Source of the DNA: Motilibacter rhizosphaerae
Lineage (GTDB): Bacteria > Actinomycetota > Actinomycetes > Motilibacterales > Motilibacteraceae
Reading direction: 5' to 3'
Assembly: GCF_004216915.1 (NCBI RefSeq)
Contig: NZ_SGXD01000008.1
Location: 1-50,852 of the forward strand
DNA length: 50,852 bases
Positions 41,316-49,945 of the stretch are shown here, in pieces (position 1 is the first letter of the stretch; every line of letters starts with the position of its first letter). The notes beneath the pieces are model-generated. The model worked only from the letters and a program-made list of their open reading frames with translations. It made no database searches and was not told where the DNA came from. The translations under genes and the position numbers were made by a program.

Positions 41316-42560
41316 TCATGCTGGGAGGCGGGTGGCGCCGGGTGCGGTCCGTTCGTTCATCGCGCGCCAGCGGTGACCGAGGGGCAGGACGCCGGTGAGC
41401 AGGTACGCGGCCCCCGCCGCCGCCATCGCTCCGTGGACACCCAGCGTGGAGGCGAGCAGGGCCCCGACGAGTCCCCCGAGCGGCATGCCGGCGAACGCCA
41501 CCGCGACGCTCACGGCCAGCACCCGAGCGCGGAGTGCCTCGGGGATGCGCTCGAACTGCACCGTCGCCAGGATCGGGTTGAGCAGTCCGGCGGCCAGCCC
41601 GCCGCTCAGCACGACCGCGACGAGCAGCGGGACCGGGGCATCGAGCGCGGTCGCGACGAAGCGGGGGAACCCGGCCAGCAGCAGGCCGACCGCGAACGTC
41701 GCACGCCTCGGCAGCCGCGTACTGAGGCGCACCATCGCGAGCGAGCTGACCGTGGCGCCGAGCGCTGCCGCGCCGAACACCACACCGATGGTGCCGGCAC
41801 CGCGCCCCTCGCTCCGCACCCACAGCGGAAGCAGCGGGGTGGCGAAAGCGGTGTCCAGCAGGTTGGTCACGAGGAGCATCTGCGCGATGGCGAGCAGCAG
41901 ACCATCGCGGCGCAGGAAGCGAAGGCCGTCGGTGAACCGGTTCAGGTACGCCCCCTCCGTTGGTGTGGGGGTCCGTCGCGGCACGAGCAGCGTGCAGCCC
42001 AGGGCCGCCACGAAGCTCGCCGCGTCGAGGGCGACGACGGGTGCTGCGCCGAACTCCGCAACGAGGACGCCCCCCAGCGGTGCCCCGACGAGCGCCGCTC
42101 CGCGGTCGACACCCTCGTAGAACGCTGTCGCGGTCGCGGTGGTCGTGCCCGAGCCCGCGGCGACGTCGGGCAGCAGCACGAACTTGGCGTTGTCACCCGG
42201 TCCGCGCGCCGCCCCCAGGAGCGCGACCAGGACGAGCAGCATCGACAGGTGCAGCATGCCCGCTGCGTGGAGCACGGGGACGGCCGCCGCCGCCACTCCG
42301 CTGAGTCCGTCGCACACCAGGCTGGCGCGCCGGGGGCCTACCCGGTCGACCACCGGTGAGCCCGCCACCGAGCTGACGACGTACGCCGCCAGCTCGGCGA
42401 AGGCGACCAGGCCCGTACGGGCCGCACTTCCCGTCGTGACCAGCACGAACCACGGCACCGCGATGACCGACATGCGGGTGCCCACCGTGGAGACACCCTG
42501 AGCCACGAGCAGCGCCGGGAGTGCCCGGCGCGGGGTCCGTGCGGCGACGCCGAGGGTCAC
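41316..42560 (-). CDS. MFS transporter
   Basis: 414 residues, about twelve membrane helices. The opening LLVAQGVSTVGTRMSVIAVPWFVL and the loop SPVVDRVGPRRASLV match the exporter type of the major facilitator superfamily (MdtH/EntS-like, often drug efflux). GTG 42560 overlaps the stop of the upstream ArsR gene by four bases (GTGA), so the two form a coupled operon and the regulator probably controls the pump. The substrate is unknown. Confidence 0.92.
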   Translation of the reverse strand: MTLGVAARTPRRALPALLVAQGVSTVGTRMSVIAVPWFVLVTTGSAARTGLVAFAELAAYVVSSVAGSPVVDRVGPRRASLVCDGLSGVAAAAVPVLHAAGMLHLSMLLVLVALLGAARGPGDNAKFVLLPDVAAGSGTTTATATAFYEGVDRGAALVGAPLGGVLVAEFGAAPVVALDAASFVAALGCTLLVPRRTPTPTEGAYLNRFTDGLRFLRRDGLLLAIAQMLLVTNLLDTAFATPLLPLWVRSEGRGAGTIGVVFGAAALGATVSSLAMVRLSTRLPRRATFAVGLLLAGFPRFVATALDAPVPLLVAVVLSGGLAAGLLNPILATVQFERIPEALRARVLAVSVAVAFAGMPLGGLVGALLASTLGVHGAMAAAGAAYLLTGVLPLGHRWRAMNERTAPGATRLPA

Positions 42561-43168
42561 CGGTGGCCCCTCGGGGCGGCCGCCGGCTCGGGCAGCAGCT
42601 GCCACTGGAAGCTCACCCGCTCCTCGTCCGGCGCGAGGGTCCGGTCGGGTTCGTGGCGCTGGAAGTCGGCGAGCAGGACCTCGATGCGATCGAGCAGCTC
42701 CTGCGCGCGGGCCGGAGTGAGGTCGAGGGTCGTGTCCGAGAGCGACCCGACCTGCAGCCACTCCGCGGGCGCTGTGTCCATGGCCGCGACCCAGCTCTGC
42801 ATGCGCTGCGCGTGCGCCGCCGCGACGACGCCCACGAACTCGATGGCGGCAGCCCGCGCAGCGGGATCGGACGGGATGTCCTCGAGCCGCGTGCCACGGT
42901 GCGCTGCCCGCCACCAGCGCTCGCGACCGTGCCGGTCAGCCGGGCCCTCGTCTTCCACGATGAAGCCGTACGTCGCCAACGTCCGCAGGTGGAAGCTCGC
43001 GGACGCGCTGGACACGCCCACCCGCTCGGCGAGCTTCGTCGCCGTCGAAGGACCGTCGCGACGCAGCAGCGCCAGCAGGCGCATGCGCAGCGGGTGGGCG
43101 ATGCCGCGCAGGGTGCGTGCGTCGAGGACGAGCTCGTCGGCAGGCGGGTGGTCGGGGACGTTCGTCAC
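42557..43168 (-). CDS. ArsR-type winged-helix regulator of the MFS pump
   Basis: 203 residues. A winged HTH at about 10-90: ARTLRGIAHPLRMRLLALLRRDGPSTATKLAERVGVSSASASFHLRTLATYGF and the wing EDEGPADRHGRERWWR. It lacks the metal-binding ELCVCDL motif of classic ArsR, so it senses something other than a thiophilic metal. The C-terminal 110 residues are helical and may hold the ligand site. GTG 43168 is chosen because it follows directly on the promoter; the open frame reaches 43204, past the operator. First gene of a two-gene operon. Confidence 0.9.
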   Translation of the reverse strand: MTNVPDHPPADELVLDARTLRGIAHPLRMRLLALLRRDGPSTATKLAERVGVSSASASFHLRTLATYGFIVEDEGPADRHGRERWWRAAHRGTRLEDIPSDPAARAAAIEFVGVVAAAHAQRMQSWVAAMDTAPAEWLQVGSLSDTTLDLTPARAQELLDRIEVLLADFQRHEPDRTLAPDEERVSFQWQLLPEPAAAPRGHR

Positions 43169-43173
43169 CGGGG

Positions 43174-43200
43174 CAACGTAGTCTTTGCAAAGAACCGTTG
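43174..43200 (-). promoter_or_regulatory. Operator within the promoter of the ArsR-MFS operon
   Basis: A perfect 12-bp palindrome TCTTTGCAAAGA (43182-43193) flanked by CAACG and CGTTG arms. On the minus strand it lies between TTGCCA (-35) and TACGTT (-10) with an 18-bp spacer. The -10 ends about six bases before GTG 43168, so the mRNA is probably leaderless. Confidence 0.7.
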
Positions 43201-43232
43201 GCAAGAGACGGGCTCGGAACGCCGTTCACCGG

Positions 43233-44294
43233 CTACCGGCTAGCGGTCTGCTCGTCGGTGACTGCCGCTGCGCCCGCTTGGAGTCGTCGCCCGAGCTCGG
43301 ACACCACGTCGCGCAGGGCCTCGGGGTGGTCGATGACGAAGGGTCGGTCGAGCGCGGCCAGTGCCGCTGCGACCCATGGCAGGCGTTCGGCGCGCATGAA
43401 CACCTGCAGCCATCCGGCGGTGCTGGTGGTGGTGCCCTCGATCGGCGTGGCGGACGCGAGCGTCTCGGGGATCTGCGACCTCAGGTGCGTCAGGTCGGTG
43501 CGGATGCGGAACGACACGTCGTGCAGATCTGGGGTTGGTGCGAGGGGCCCGAGGACCTGCTGCACGGGGTCGCTGCCGGCGGGCGTGCTGAAGGTGCCCT
43601 CGAGCACGGCGACCGCCTGGATGCGGTCGAGGCGGAAGGTACGCCCGGCCTGGCGCTGCACGTCGAACCCGGTCAGGTAGAGCCGGCCGCGGTGCGCGAC
43701 GACGCCGTACGGGTGCACGACACGCTCAGCCGGTACGCCCTGGCGCGTGGTGTAGCCGAACCTGACGGGGTGCCGGTCCCGGGCCGCCTCGGAGAGCTCC
43801 AGCAGTGCTCGCGCCTCGGTGCCGGCCGCCCCGTGCTCCCCGTGCCGGCCGGGCGGGCTCTGCCCGCCGCTGCCGTCTGGTCCGTCGTGGTCAGGGTGGG
43901 CGGTGAAGTTCACCACCTGCAGCACGGCGGCCACGCGCTTCGCGAGCGCCTCGGGCAGGACCCGGCGGATCTTGGCCGTGGCACTCTGCACGGCCAGCGC
44001 GGATGCCGGTCCGGAGCGCGACTGCTCGCTGAGCAGCAGCGCCCACACCACCGCGAGCGCCTCCTCGTCGCTCAGCATCAGCGGAGGCAGCCGGTAGTGG
44101 CGCGCCAGCCGGTAGCCGCCGTAGCGCCCGCGGACCCCGTCCACCGGGACGTCGAGATCGCGCAGGTGCTCCACGTAGCGGCGGACCGTGCGCTCGTCGA
44201 CCGCGAGCCGTTCCGCCAGCTCCGACACCGTGCGCGTGCCCCCGGTCTGCAACAGCTCGAGCAGGGCCAGCACTCGAGCGGTGGGACGAGCCAT
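43233..44294 (-). CDS. WYL-domain transcriptional regulator (YafY type)
   Basis: 353 residues. An N-terminal DeoR-like HTH (1-60: ALLELLQTGGTRTVSELAERLAVDERTVRRYVEHL), a middle helical region, a WYL domain (about 165-240: HPVRFGYTTRQG, VVHPYGVVAHRGRLYLTGFD) and a C-terminal WCX-like domain. WYL domains bind nucleic acids or small ligands. A low-complexity His/Gly/Pro insert near residue 150 is unusual. ATG 44294 gives the family start MARPTARVLALLE. It is divergent from a VOC gene at 44356, the common arrangement in which the regulator controls the glyoxalase-like gene. Confidence 0.9.
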   Translation of the reverse strand: MARPTARVLALLELLQTGGTRTVSELAERLAVDERTVRRYVEHLRDLDVPVDGVRGRYGGYRLARHYRLPPLMLSDEEALAVVWALLLSEQSRSGPASALAVQSATAKIRRVLPEALAKRVAAVLQVVNFTAHPDHDGPDGSGGQSPPGRHGEHGAAGTEARALLELSEAARDRHPVRFGYTTRQGVPAERVVHPYGVVAHRGRLYLTGFDVQRQAGRTFRLDRIQAVAVLEGTFSTPAGSDPVQQVLGPLAPTPDLHDVSFRIRTDLTHLRSQIPETLASATPIEGTTTSTAGWLQVFMRAERLPWVAAALAALDRPFVIDHPEALRDVVSELGRRLQAGAAAVTDEQTASR

Positions 44295-44355
44295 GTCCAC
44301 ATCCTGCACGAATACCGGGCGGGATGTGTCCGGCAATGGTCCTAGCGTGCCACTC

Positions 44356-44802
44356 ATGACGCATACCAACACCGTCCAGCTGGCTTCTGTCCGCGTGCTC
44401 ACCGAGGACGTGGAGGGCCTCGTCCGCTTCTACGGGCTGCTCACCGGGGCGACCCCGCAGTGGCTCACCGAGGACTTCGTCGAGCTGGTGACCCCGTCCG
44501 CGACGTTCGCGCTCAGCCACCCGCGGCGCGTCGCCTTCATCACCGACCGGACCCCGCGGGCTGCTGCCAACAGCAGCGCCATCGTCGAGTTCCTCGTGCA
44601 GGACGTCGACGAGCTGTTCACTCGCCTGCAGGCCGAGTTCGGCGACGCGCTCGATGTGGTCCAGCCGCCGACGATGATGCCCTGGGGCAACGTCTCGGCC
44701 CTGGTGCGGGACCCCGACGGGACACTGGTCAACCTGTACGCGCCGGTCACCGCGCAGGGAGTCCAGCTGCAGCAGCAGCGCACGCCCAAGATGCTGCCCT
44801 GA
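44356..44802 (+). CDS. VOC (glyoxalase/bleomycin-resistance-like) protein
   Basis: 148 residues, two beta-alpha-beta-beta-beta units. First half SVRVLTEDVEGLVRFYGLLTG; second half IVEFLVQDVDELFTRL and LVRDPDGTLVNLYAP. The metal-ligand positions are not conserved (no His in the first strand; VNLY instead of a Glu-bearing end), so a binding protein is more likely than a metalloenzyme. Divergent from the WYL regulator with a 61-bp shared promoter. Confidence 0.85.
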   Translation: MTHTNTVQLASVRVLTEDVEGLVRFYGLLTGATPQWLTEDFVELVTPSATFALSHPRRVAFITDRTPRAAANSSAIVEFLVQDVDELFTRLQAEFGDALDVVQPPTMMPWGNVSALVRDPDGTLVNLYAPVTAQGVQLQQQRTPKMLP

Positions 44803-44946
44803 GGGGCCGCGGCGTTCCACCTCGCCGACCTGGGCAGGAGCGGGACTCCCGCCGCCGGCGACCGCGTACGGCCAGCGGGCAGGGCCCGGGCACGACTCGC
44901 GGGCGACTCGTGTCGTGGACGGGTGGGGCCTCGCCTCCGCTCTACG

Positions 44947-45330
44947 TCAGACGCCGTGTGACCGCCAGTCGTAGGTGGAGGGGACAGTAGCGGGACGCCC
45001 TGTTCCGTAGACGAGAGCGATCTCCTGGTGGTCGGCGAGCTGGATGTCGGCCGGGTCCCCGTTGACGAGCGCGCCGTTGACGTAGGCGTGCAGCGTCGTG
45101 CCGTTGGCGGTGGTGAGGCCGCCGAGGTGCGTGGCGTCGAGCCGGACGTTCCACTCGACGAAGGCTTGTCCGAGGGTGAAGCGCGCCCTGTCGCTGCTCG
45201 ACTCGACGTGCAGGATGCCGCTCTCGTCGTGGGTGTGGAGCTCGGCGAAGAGCTGGCGGGCGGGATCGACCCCGAGGCCTGCGGGGACGGTCTGGGCCCG
45301 GCCGTCGACGATGACGTCGCCGTCAGGCGC
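44947..45330 (-). pseudogene. C-terminal remnant of a secreted or membrane-anchored protein
   Basis: About 125 codons in good frame: DVIVDGRAQTVPAGLGVD, ELHTHDESGILHVES, FTLGQAFVEWNVRL, LHAYVNGALVNGDPAD, HQEIALVYG, ending SHGV-TGA. This matches a common actinobacterial domain that follows an N-terminal membrane anchor. No ATG, GTG or TTG exists in frame and the 5' end runs directly into the last codons of the desaturase gene, so the N-terminal half has been deleted. Confidence 0.65.
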
Positions 45331-46477
45331 GGTAGCGCTCCACCAGAGGGCAGGTGAACGGGTCGCGTGCGGCGAGGCCGACGCGGTTGAGGTAGCGCAC
45401 GACGATCGCGTACGAGCCCAGCAGGCTGGTCTGCGTGTAGGGCACGCCGCGCTCCTCGCAGAACGCCCGGACGAGCGGCTGCGCCCGGCGCAGGTTGGGC
45501 CGCGGCATGCTCGGGAACAGGTGGTGCTCGACCTGGTAGTTGAGCCCTCCCATCGCGAAGTCCGTCAGACGTCCGCCGTCGATGTTCCGCGAGACCAGCA
45601 CCTGACGGCGGAGGAAGTCGAGCTTCGCCTCGCGCGGTACGACGGGCATGCCCTTGTGGTTGGGCGCGAACGAGCCGCCGAGGAAGACGCCGAGCAGCCC
45701 GACCTGCAGGGCGAGGAAGGCCGCGGCCTTGCCGACGGGGAGCACGAGCAGGACGACCGCGAGGTTGGCCCCGAGCCGAGCGGTGATCAGCCCGAGCTCG
45801 AGGCGGCGGTAGGGCGCGTCGCGCCGGGAGAGCAGCACGCGGAAGCTCGCGACGTGGAGGTGCAGGCCCTCGAACGCGAGCAGCGGGAAGAACAGCCAGC
45901 CCTGCCGGTCGGTGAACCAGCGCGCGACACCGGACCGGCGGTGGGCCGCCTGCGCGGTGAAGGCAATCACGCCCGCCCCGATGTCCGGGTCCTTGCCCTC
46001 CTGGTTGGGCGCCGCGTGGTGGCGGCTGTGCTTGCTCGCCCACCACGTGTGGCTCAGGCCGCCCAGACCCCCAGCGATCAGCCGGGCGGCCCAGGTGTTG
46101 CACGCGGCGGAGGCGAAGATCTGCCGGTGCGCTGCGTCGTGGCCGAGGAAGCCGAACTGCGCCGCGACGAGGGCGAGGCCGGCAGCGACCGCGAGCTGGA
46201 ACCACGAGTCCTGCAGGACCACGAAGACGGCCCAGCCGGCGAGGAAGGCCGCGGTCGACCCGAGGATCCGCGCCCAGTACCAGGGCAGGCGGCGCTCCAG
46301 GAGGCGGGCGTCACGGACGGTGCGGGACAGCTCGGCGTACTCGCTCGCGCAGCGGCTCGTCCGCGGCCGCGCCGGGGCGGTTATCGCTGCACCGGGGCGG
46401 CGACGATGTCGCGGGTGGTCTGCATGGTCGGACTCCAGCCTGCCGGTGGTCCCGCCGCTCCCCGCTGAGCACCGCAC
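45323..46477 (-). CDS. Fatty acid desaturase (membrane di-iron)
   Basis: 384 residues from GTG 46477. It introduces double bases into membrane-lipid acyl chains at a di-iron site. The three His boxes are present: GHDAAH, HSRHH and QVEHHLFP, with membrane helices in between; the Gln-led third box is typical of acyl-lipid or front-end desaturases. The start is doubtful. A better start, ATG 46425 with GGAG upstream, gives MQTTRDIVAAPVQR and then a TAA at 46381, while the desaturase frame continues with TAPARPRTSR. One extra base near 46385 would join them, so the gene may be frameshifted at codon 12 or depend on the poor GTG. Confidence 0.88.
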   Translation of the reverse strand: MRCSAGSGGTTGRLESDHADHPRHRRRPGAAITAPARPRTSRCASEYAELSRTVRDARLLERRLPWYWARILGSTAAFLAGWAVFVVLQDSWFQLAVAAGLALVAAQFGFLGHDAAHRQIFASAACNTWAARLIAGGLGGLSHTWWASKHSRHHAAPNQEGKDPDIGAGVIAFTAQAAHRRSGVARWFTDRQGWLFFPLLAFEGLHLHVASFRVLLSRRDAPYRRLELGLITARLGANLAVVLLVLPVGKAAAFLALQVGLLGVFLGGSFAPNHKGMPVVPREAKLDFLRRQVLVSRNIDGGRLTDFAMGGLNYQVEHHLFPSMPRPNLRRAQPLVRAFCEERGVPYTQTSLLGSYAIVVRYLNRVGLAARDPFTCPLVERYRA

Positions 46478-46517
46478 CGGGCCTCACGGTAGACGACGTT
46501 GCCCATCTCCGCCCGCG

Positions 46518-46806
46518 GGCGTCCGCCGCCTCGTCTGGCCGGCGGGCTTCACGGCCCGCCGGAACGACCAGGGGCTCGTCCAGGTGCTTGACCCGGAGGG
46601 ACGGGTCGCCCTCACCGAGGGCGACACCTTCACCTACGGAGGGCCCGGCGTACCCGTCCGCTCTGTCAAGGACGTCTGCGGCGGTCTCGGACGAGGCTCC
46701 ATGTTCGCGATGGAGAGCTGGCCGACGAAGACGACCTCCCTCGTGCCCGTCACCGGCGCGCTGCAACTTGTCGGCGGGCCACCGACCCAACCACGCGACC
46801 GGCGGC
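46518..46806 (+). pseudogene. Start-less gene fragment ending at the IS3-family element
   Basis: A protein-like frame without a start codon: GVRRLVWPAGFTARRND, VQVLDPEGRVALTEGDTF, YGGPGVPV, DVCGGLG. The WPAGF/LDPEGR pattern is seen in secreted actinobacterial proteins of unknown function. The upstream part is missing and the fragment runs into the inverted repeat at 46807. Confidence 0.5.
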
Positions 46807-46849
46807 AGGGACTGCCCAGGGTTCGGTTGACACGGGTGGGTGGGGGCGG

Positions 46850-47134
46850 TCACGCCGCTGGCGCGACTTGAAGCAGTGTCTCGTATTCGATGGGGGTGAG
46901 TCTGCCGAGCCGGTCCTGACGTCGTCGGCGGTGGTAGGTGGTCTCGATCCAGGTGACGATGGCGAGGCGGAGCTGCTCGCGGGTCTGCCAGCGGCGCCGG
47001 TTGAGGACGTTCTTCTGAAGCAGCGCGAAGAACGACTCCATGGCGGCGTTGTCCGCGCAGGTGCCGACCCGACCCATCGAGCCGCGAAGCCCGCCGGCGG
47101 TGAGGGCGCGGACGAAGGCGTGGGAGCGGAACTG
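46850..47134 (-). pseudogene. C-terminal part of IS3 orfB
   Basis: Reads FRSHAFVRALTAGGLRGSMG, then NAAMESFFALLQKN with the third catalytic residue (Glu) and the family ending RLTPIEYETLL. Its N-terminal part lies beyond the IS30 element at 48583-49169; joining them across the CTG target site recreates SDRGSQ-FRSHAF. Confidence 0.85.
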
Positions 47135-48582
47135 ACCAGGCTCAACCGGTCGTTGCAACACCTGCCTGTTGCAGCGACTGTAGGCGCTCGTCGAGGACCT
47201 CGGCGGGTGTCTTCCAGCCGAGGACCTGTCGGGGCCTGCTGTTGATCGCTGTCTGGACGGCGAGGAGGTCGTCCCGGTTCCAGCGGGACAGGTCGGTGCC
47301 CTTGGGGAAGTACTGCCGGAGCAGGCCGTTGGTGTTCTCGTTCGTGCCACGCTGCCAGGGCGAGTGGGGGTCCGCGAAGTAGACCGCCATGCCGGTGGCG
47401 ATGGTGAACTGCGCGTGCGCAGCGAGCTCTTTGCCCCGGTCCCAGGTCAGCGACCGCAGCAGATCCGAGGGCATGCTGGCGACCGCGGCCTGCAGGGCGG
47501 TGTTCATCGCGACGGCGCCGTAGCCGGCGAGAGCGGGCCCGTTCTTCACCGGCGCGACGAGCCCGTAGCCCTCGAGGCGCGGCAGGTGCACGAGCAGCAG
47601 GTAGCGGCTGGTGCGTTCGACGACCGTTCCGATGGCCGAGCGGTTCAGCCCGATGATGAGGTCGCCTTCCCAATGGCCCGGGACCGCCCGGTCCTCGGCC
47701 TCCGCCGGCCGCTCGCTGATCACGACCTCTGCGGTGACGTGGCCCTGGGGCTTGTTGCGCGAGCGTTCCCGAGGCTTGCGCAACGCCCGCCCGGTGCGCA
47801 GGCAGGCCACCAGCTCCCGCTTCAGCGCGCCGCGTCCCTCGATGAAGAGTGCCTGGTAGATCGCCTCATGACTGATGCGCATGCCCTCATCGTCAGGGAA
47901 GTCCACGACGAGGCGTGCGGAGATCTGCTGCGGGCTCCACGCGCTCGCCCAGCGACGGTCCGCGCGGCGCGGCTTGTTCAGCCCCGTCCAGGTGGTCAGC
48001 GGGCCGGCGGCGACGGTCCCGTCCGGGCGTTGCAGCTGCCCGGAGAGCCGCTCCTGCACGTACTCCTTCAACCGCGGGTTGCTCACCAGCTTGGCTGGCT
48101 TTGGGCGCCGCGCCGCAGCTTCGGCCTTCCACTGCGCGACCGATGCCCGGTACTCGGGCGTGTGCCCGCGGGTGGCGGCGTTGCGCCGCAACTCCCGCGA
48201 GACCGTTCCCGGGTCCCGCTGGAGACAGCGAGCGATCGCGCGGACCCCAAGCCCCTGCGCCTTGAGGACCGCGAGCTCCTCACGCTCGGCGAGGCACAGG
48301 TAGCGGCCGGACGGCTCGGCCAGGCTCAGCGGCGGCATCCCGCCAGCCTCGCGAAACCAGCGCGCACCGACCGGCGTGGACACGCCGACACCGCGCGACG
48401 CGTCCTCGCTGCTCTTGCCCTGTCCGATCAGTCGCCAGAACGCCCGCTCCACCTCCCGCGCGGGAGACGGCCGGCCCGGTGACCTCATCACCGGCCGCAC
48501 CGCCCGGTCCGCTGCCTGTTGACGACGCACCACCACACACCTCCACGATCACGAGATGTTGCGACGACCGGTTGAGTCCGCC
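47135..48582 (-). mobile_element. IS30-family element, complete, with CTG target duplication
   Basis: 1448 bp. Left end ACCAGG-CTCAACCGGTCGT and right end (reverse) GGCGGA-CTCAACCGGTCGT form imperfect inverted repeats of about 29 bp. The host sequence CTG is present at both junctions (47132-47134 and 48583-48585). Removing the element and one CTG restores the IS3 orfB frame. Confidence 0.9.
47142..48488 (-). CDS. IS30-family transposase
   Basis: 448 residues, intact. The N-terminal HTH part (REVERAFWRLIGQGKSSEDA and the second HTH LAVLKAQGLGVRAIARCLQRD) recognises the ends. The rve-type DDE core has D in HWEGDLIIG, D in SLTWDRGKE and E in RGTNENTNGLL. ATG 48488 is the family-typical start; the frame is open to 48536. 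The gene nearly fills the element, so this copy is probably recent and active. Confidence 0.93.
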   Translation of the reverse strand: MRSPGRPSPAREVERAFWRLIGQGKSSEDASRGVGVSTPVGARWFREAGGMPPLSLAEPSGRYLCLAEREELAVLKAQGLGVRAIARCLQRDPGTVSRELRRNAATRGHTPEYRASVAQWKAEAAARRPKPAKLVSNPRLKEYVQERLSGQLQRPDGTVAAGPLTTWTGLNKPRRADRRWASAWSPQQISARLVVDFPDDEGMRISHEAIYQALFIEGRGALKRELVACLRTGRALRKPRERSRNKPQGHVTAEVVISERPAEAEDRAVPGHWEGDLIIGLNRSAIGTVVERTSRYLLLVHLPRLEGYGLVAPVKNGPALAGYGAVAMNTALQAAVASMPSDLLRSLTWDRGKELAAHAQFTIATGMAVYFADPHSPWQRGTNENTNGLLRQYFPKGTDLSRWNRDDLLAVQTAINSRPRQVLGWKTPAEVLDERLQSLQQAGVATTG

Positions 48583-49169
48583 CTGGCTGCCTCTGTCCGA
48601 GTGCACAACGGTCCCGGGCGCGGGGCGGCGCAGGGCGATCGCATTGCGCAGGGCGTTGACAGCGAGCTCGGCGGTCATGCGGATGTCGATCGAGTAGCCC
48701 ACGATGCGGGTGGAGCAGGCGTCCTTGATCGCGCAGAGGTACAGCTTGCCCTCGGCGGTGGGGTGCTCGGTGATGTCGGTGAGCCACAGCTCGTCGACTC
48801 GGCTGGCGGTGAACTCGCGGGTCACGAGGTCGTCGCGGACCGGTGGCCCGGGCCGTCGGCCGGTCCCGCGCTTGCGGGAGTGCGCGGAGAAGAAGCCCTG
48901 CTGGGTGCAGAGCCGGTTGACCCGGTTGCGGGAGGCGATGTGGCCGCGGGCGGCGAGAGCTGGTCGGTGATGAACCGGTAGCCGAACTCGGGGTCGTCGT
49001 GGTGGACCTCGAGGGCGGCGTTGATGAGGTGGGCGTCGTCCCAGTCCCGCTGGCTCACCGGCTCGGCGCACCACGCGTAGTACGCCTGGGGAGAGAACCC
49101 GAGGACCCGGCACGAGCGGGTCACCGGGATGGCGTCGGCGGCGAGCTCGCGAACCAGCGGGTACATCAT
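48583..49169 (-). pseudogene. N-terminal part of IS3 orfB, frameshifted
   Basis: Starts MMYPLVRELAADAIPVTRSC and continues to YRFITDQL, then shifts: two extra bases (TC) near 48955-48959 put the continuation AARGHIASRNRVNRLCTQQG in another frame. The core WLTDITEHPT and VVHSDRGSQ with two catalytic Asp are present. The frame is cut at SDRGSQ by the IS30 element. Confidence 0.85.
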
Positions 49170-49473
49170 TTTGGAGGACGTCGCGGGCGAAGTAGGCCGT
49201 CGCCCGGCGCAGGATCTCGTTCTCCTGCTCGAGCTGCTTGGTCCGGCGGCGCAGCTCGCGGAGTTCCGCAGACTCATCACCGCCGCCCGACGACGGCGCA
49301 CCTGGGGCGCCGCCGGCGGCGCGGGCGTCGTCGCGGTCGGCGATCCGCAGCCAGCGCGACAGGCAGGACTCCGAGACCCCGGAGCTGCGGGCGACCTTCG
49401 CGATGGACTGGTCACCCTGCCGGGCGACCTTGATGACGTCCTCGCGGAACTCCTTGGGATAGGGCGTGGGCAC
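49167..49473 (-). pseudogene. IS3 orfA (DNA-binding subunit), end altered
   Basis: MPTPYPKEFREDVIKVARQG, HTH VARSSGVSESCLSRWL, leucine-zipper region LRRRTKQLEQENEIL and ATAYFARDVL are all present. The expected ending PK-stop is lost by one missing C before AAAATGATG, so as written the frame runs on. orfA itself is otherwise intact. Confidence 0.8.
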
Positions 49474-49545
49474 GATGCTGATCCTTCCAGCGAGGACAAG
49501 ATCCTCACAGCGGAAGTGTCAACCGAACCCTGGGCAGTCCCTCCG

Positions 49546-49700
49546 GTGTCTATGGCGTGCTCTCGCTGGTGATGGCCGGGTCGGTGTTGTACAACGCGAG
49601 GCGGGTTGGTCGACCGGCGCTGAAGCGGACCCTCCTGGTCGTCGCAGGGGTCATGGCCGGGGTGGGCCTGGTCGAGTTGCTCGTTGCCTTCTTGAGGTAG
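49546..49700 (+). pseudogene. C-terminal fragment of a small membrane protein cut by the IS3 element
   Basis: Reads VYGVLSLVMAGSVLYNARRV, then a second helix TLLVVAGVMAGVGLVELLVAF ending with TAG 49698-49700. The first helix begins right at the inverted repeat, so the N-terminus was removed by the IS3 element. 49701-49945 holds no gene I can support. Confidence 0.5.
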
Positions 49701-49945
49701 TCCGCTGGCGCGCATAGGGCGGCAGCGGATGTCGCGCAGCGAGGGGACGCCGTCTCGGCGTCACGACGCCCGGGCCGGGTCTAGCGGCCGTGCGCTCTGG
49801 TGCTGCGCATCCTCTCCTGCGCCTCGGGGTTGCGGGAGGATCGAGCAGCAGCTCGCTGCCTCGGCTTCGCTGGGCATGGGAAGCGACGCTGTCCGACTCG
49901 TGCAGCCGGGCGAGTGCCAGTGCCGCTGAGCGCCAGCGGCGGCAC

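Larger units (their letters stand above)
46807..49542 (-). mobile_element. IS3-family element, inactivated and split by IS30
   Basis: Bounded by perfect 27-bp inverted repeats at 46807-46833 and 49516-49542 (outer part AGGGACTGCCCAGGGTTCGG). It carries orfA and orfB on the minus strand. Without the inserted IS30 it would be about 1.29 kb. The outer flanks show no target duplication, and the genes interrupted on the two sides do not match each other, so insertion was followed by deletion or rearrangement. Confidence 0.85.

Noticed and set aside
45098-46468. 456-codon open frame on the plus strand across the desaturase
   Set aside because: The minus strand has all three desaturase His boxes; the plus frame has no recognisable motif.
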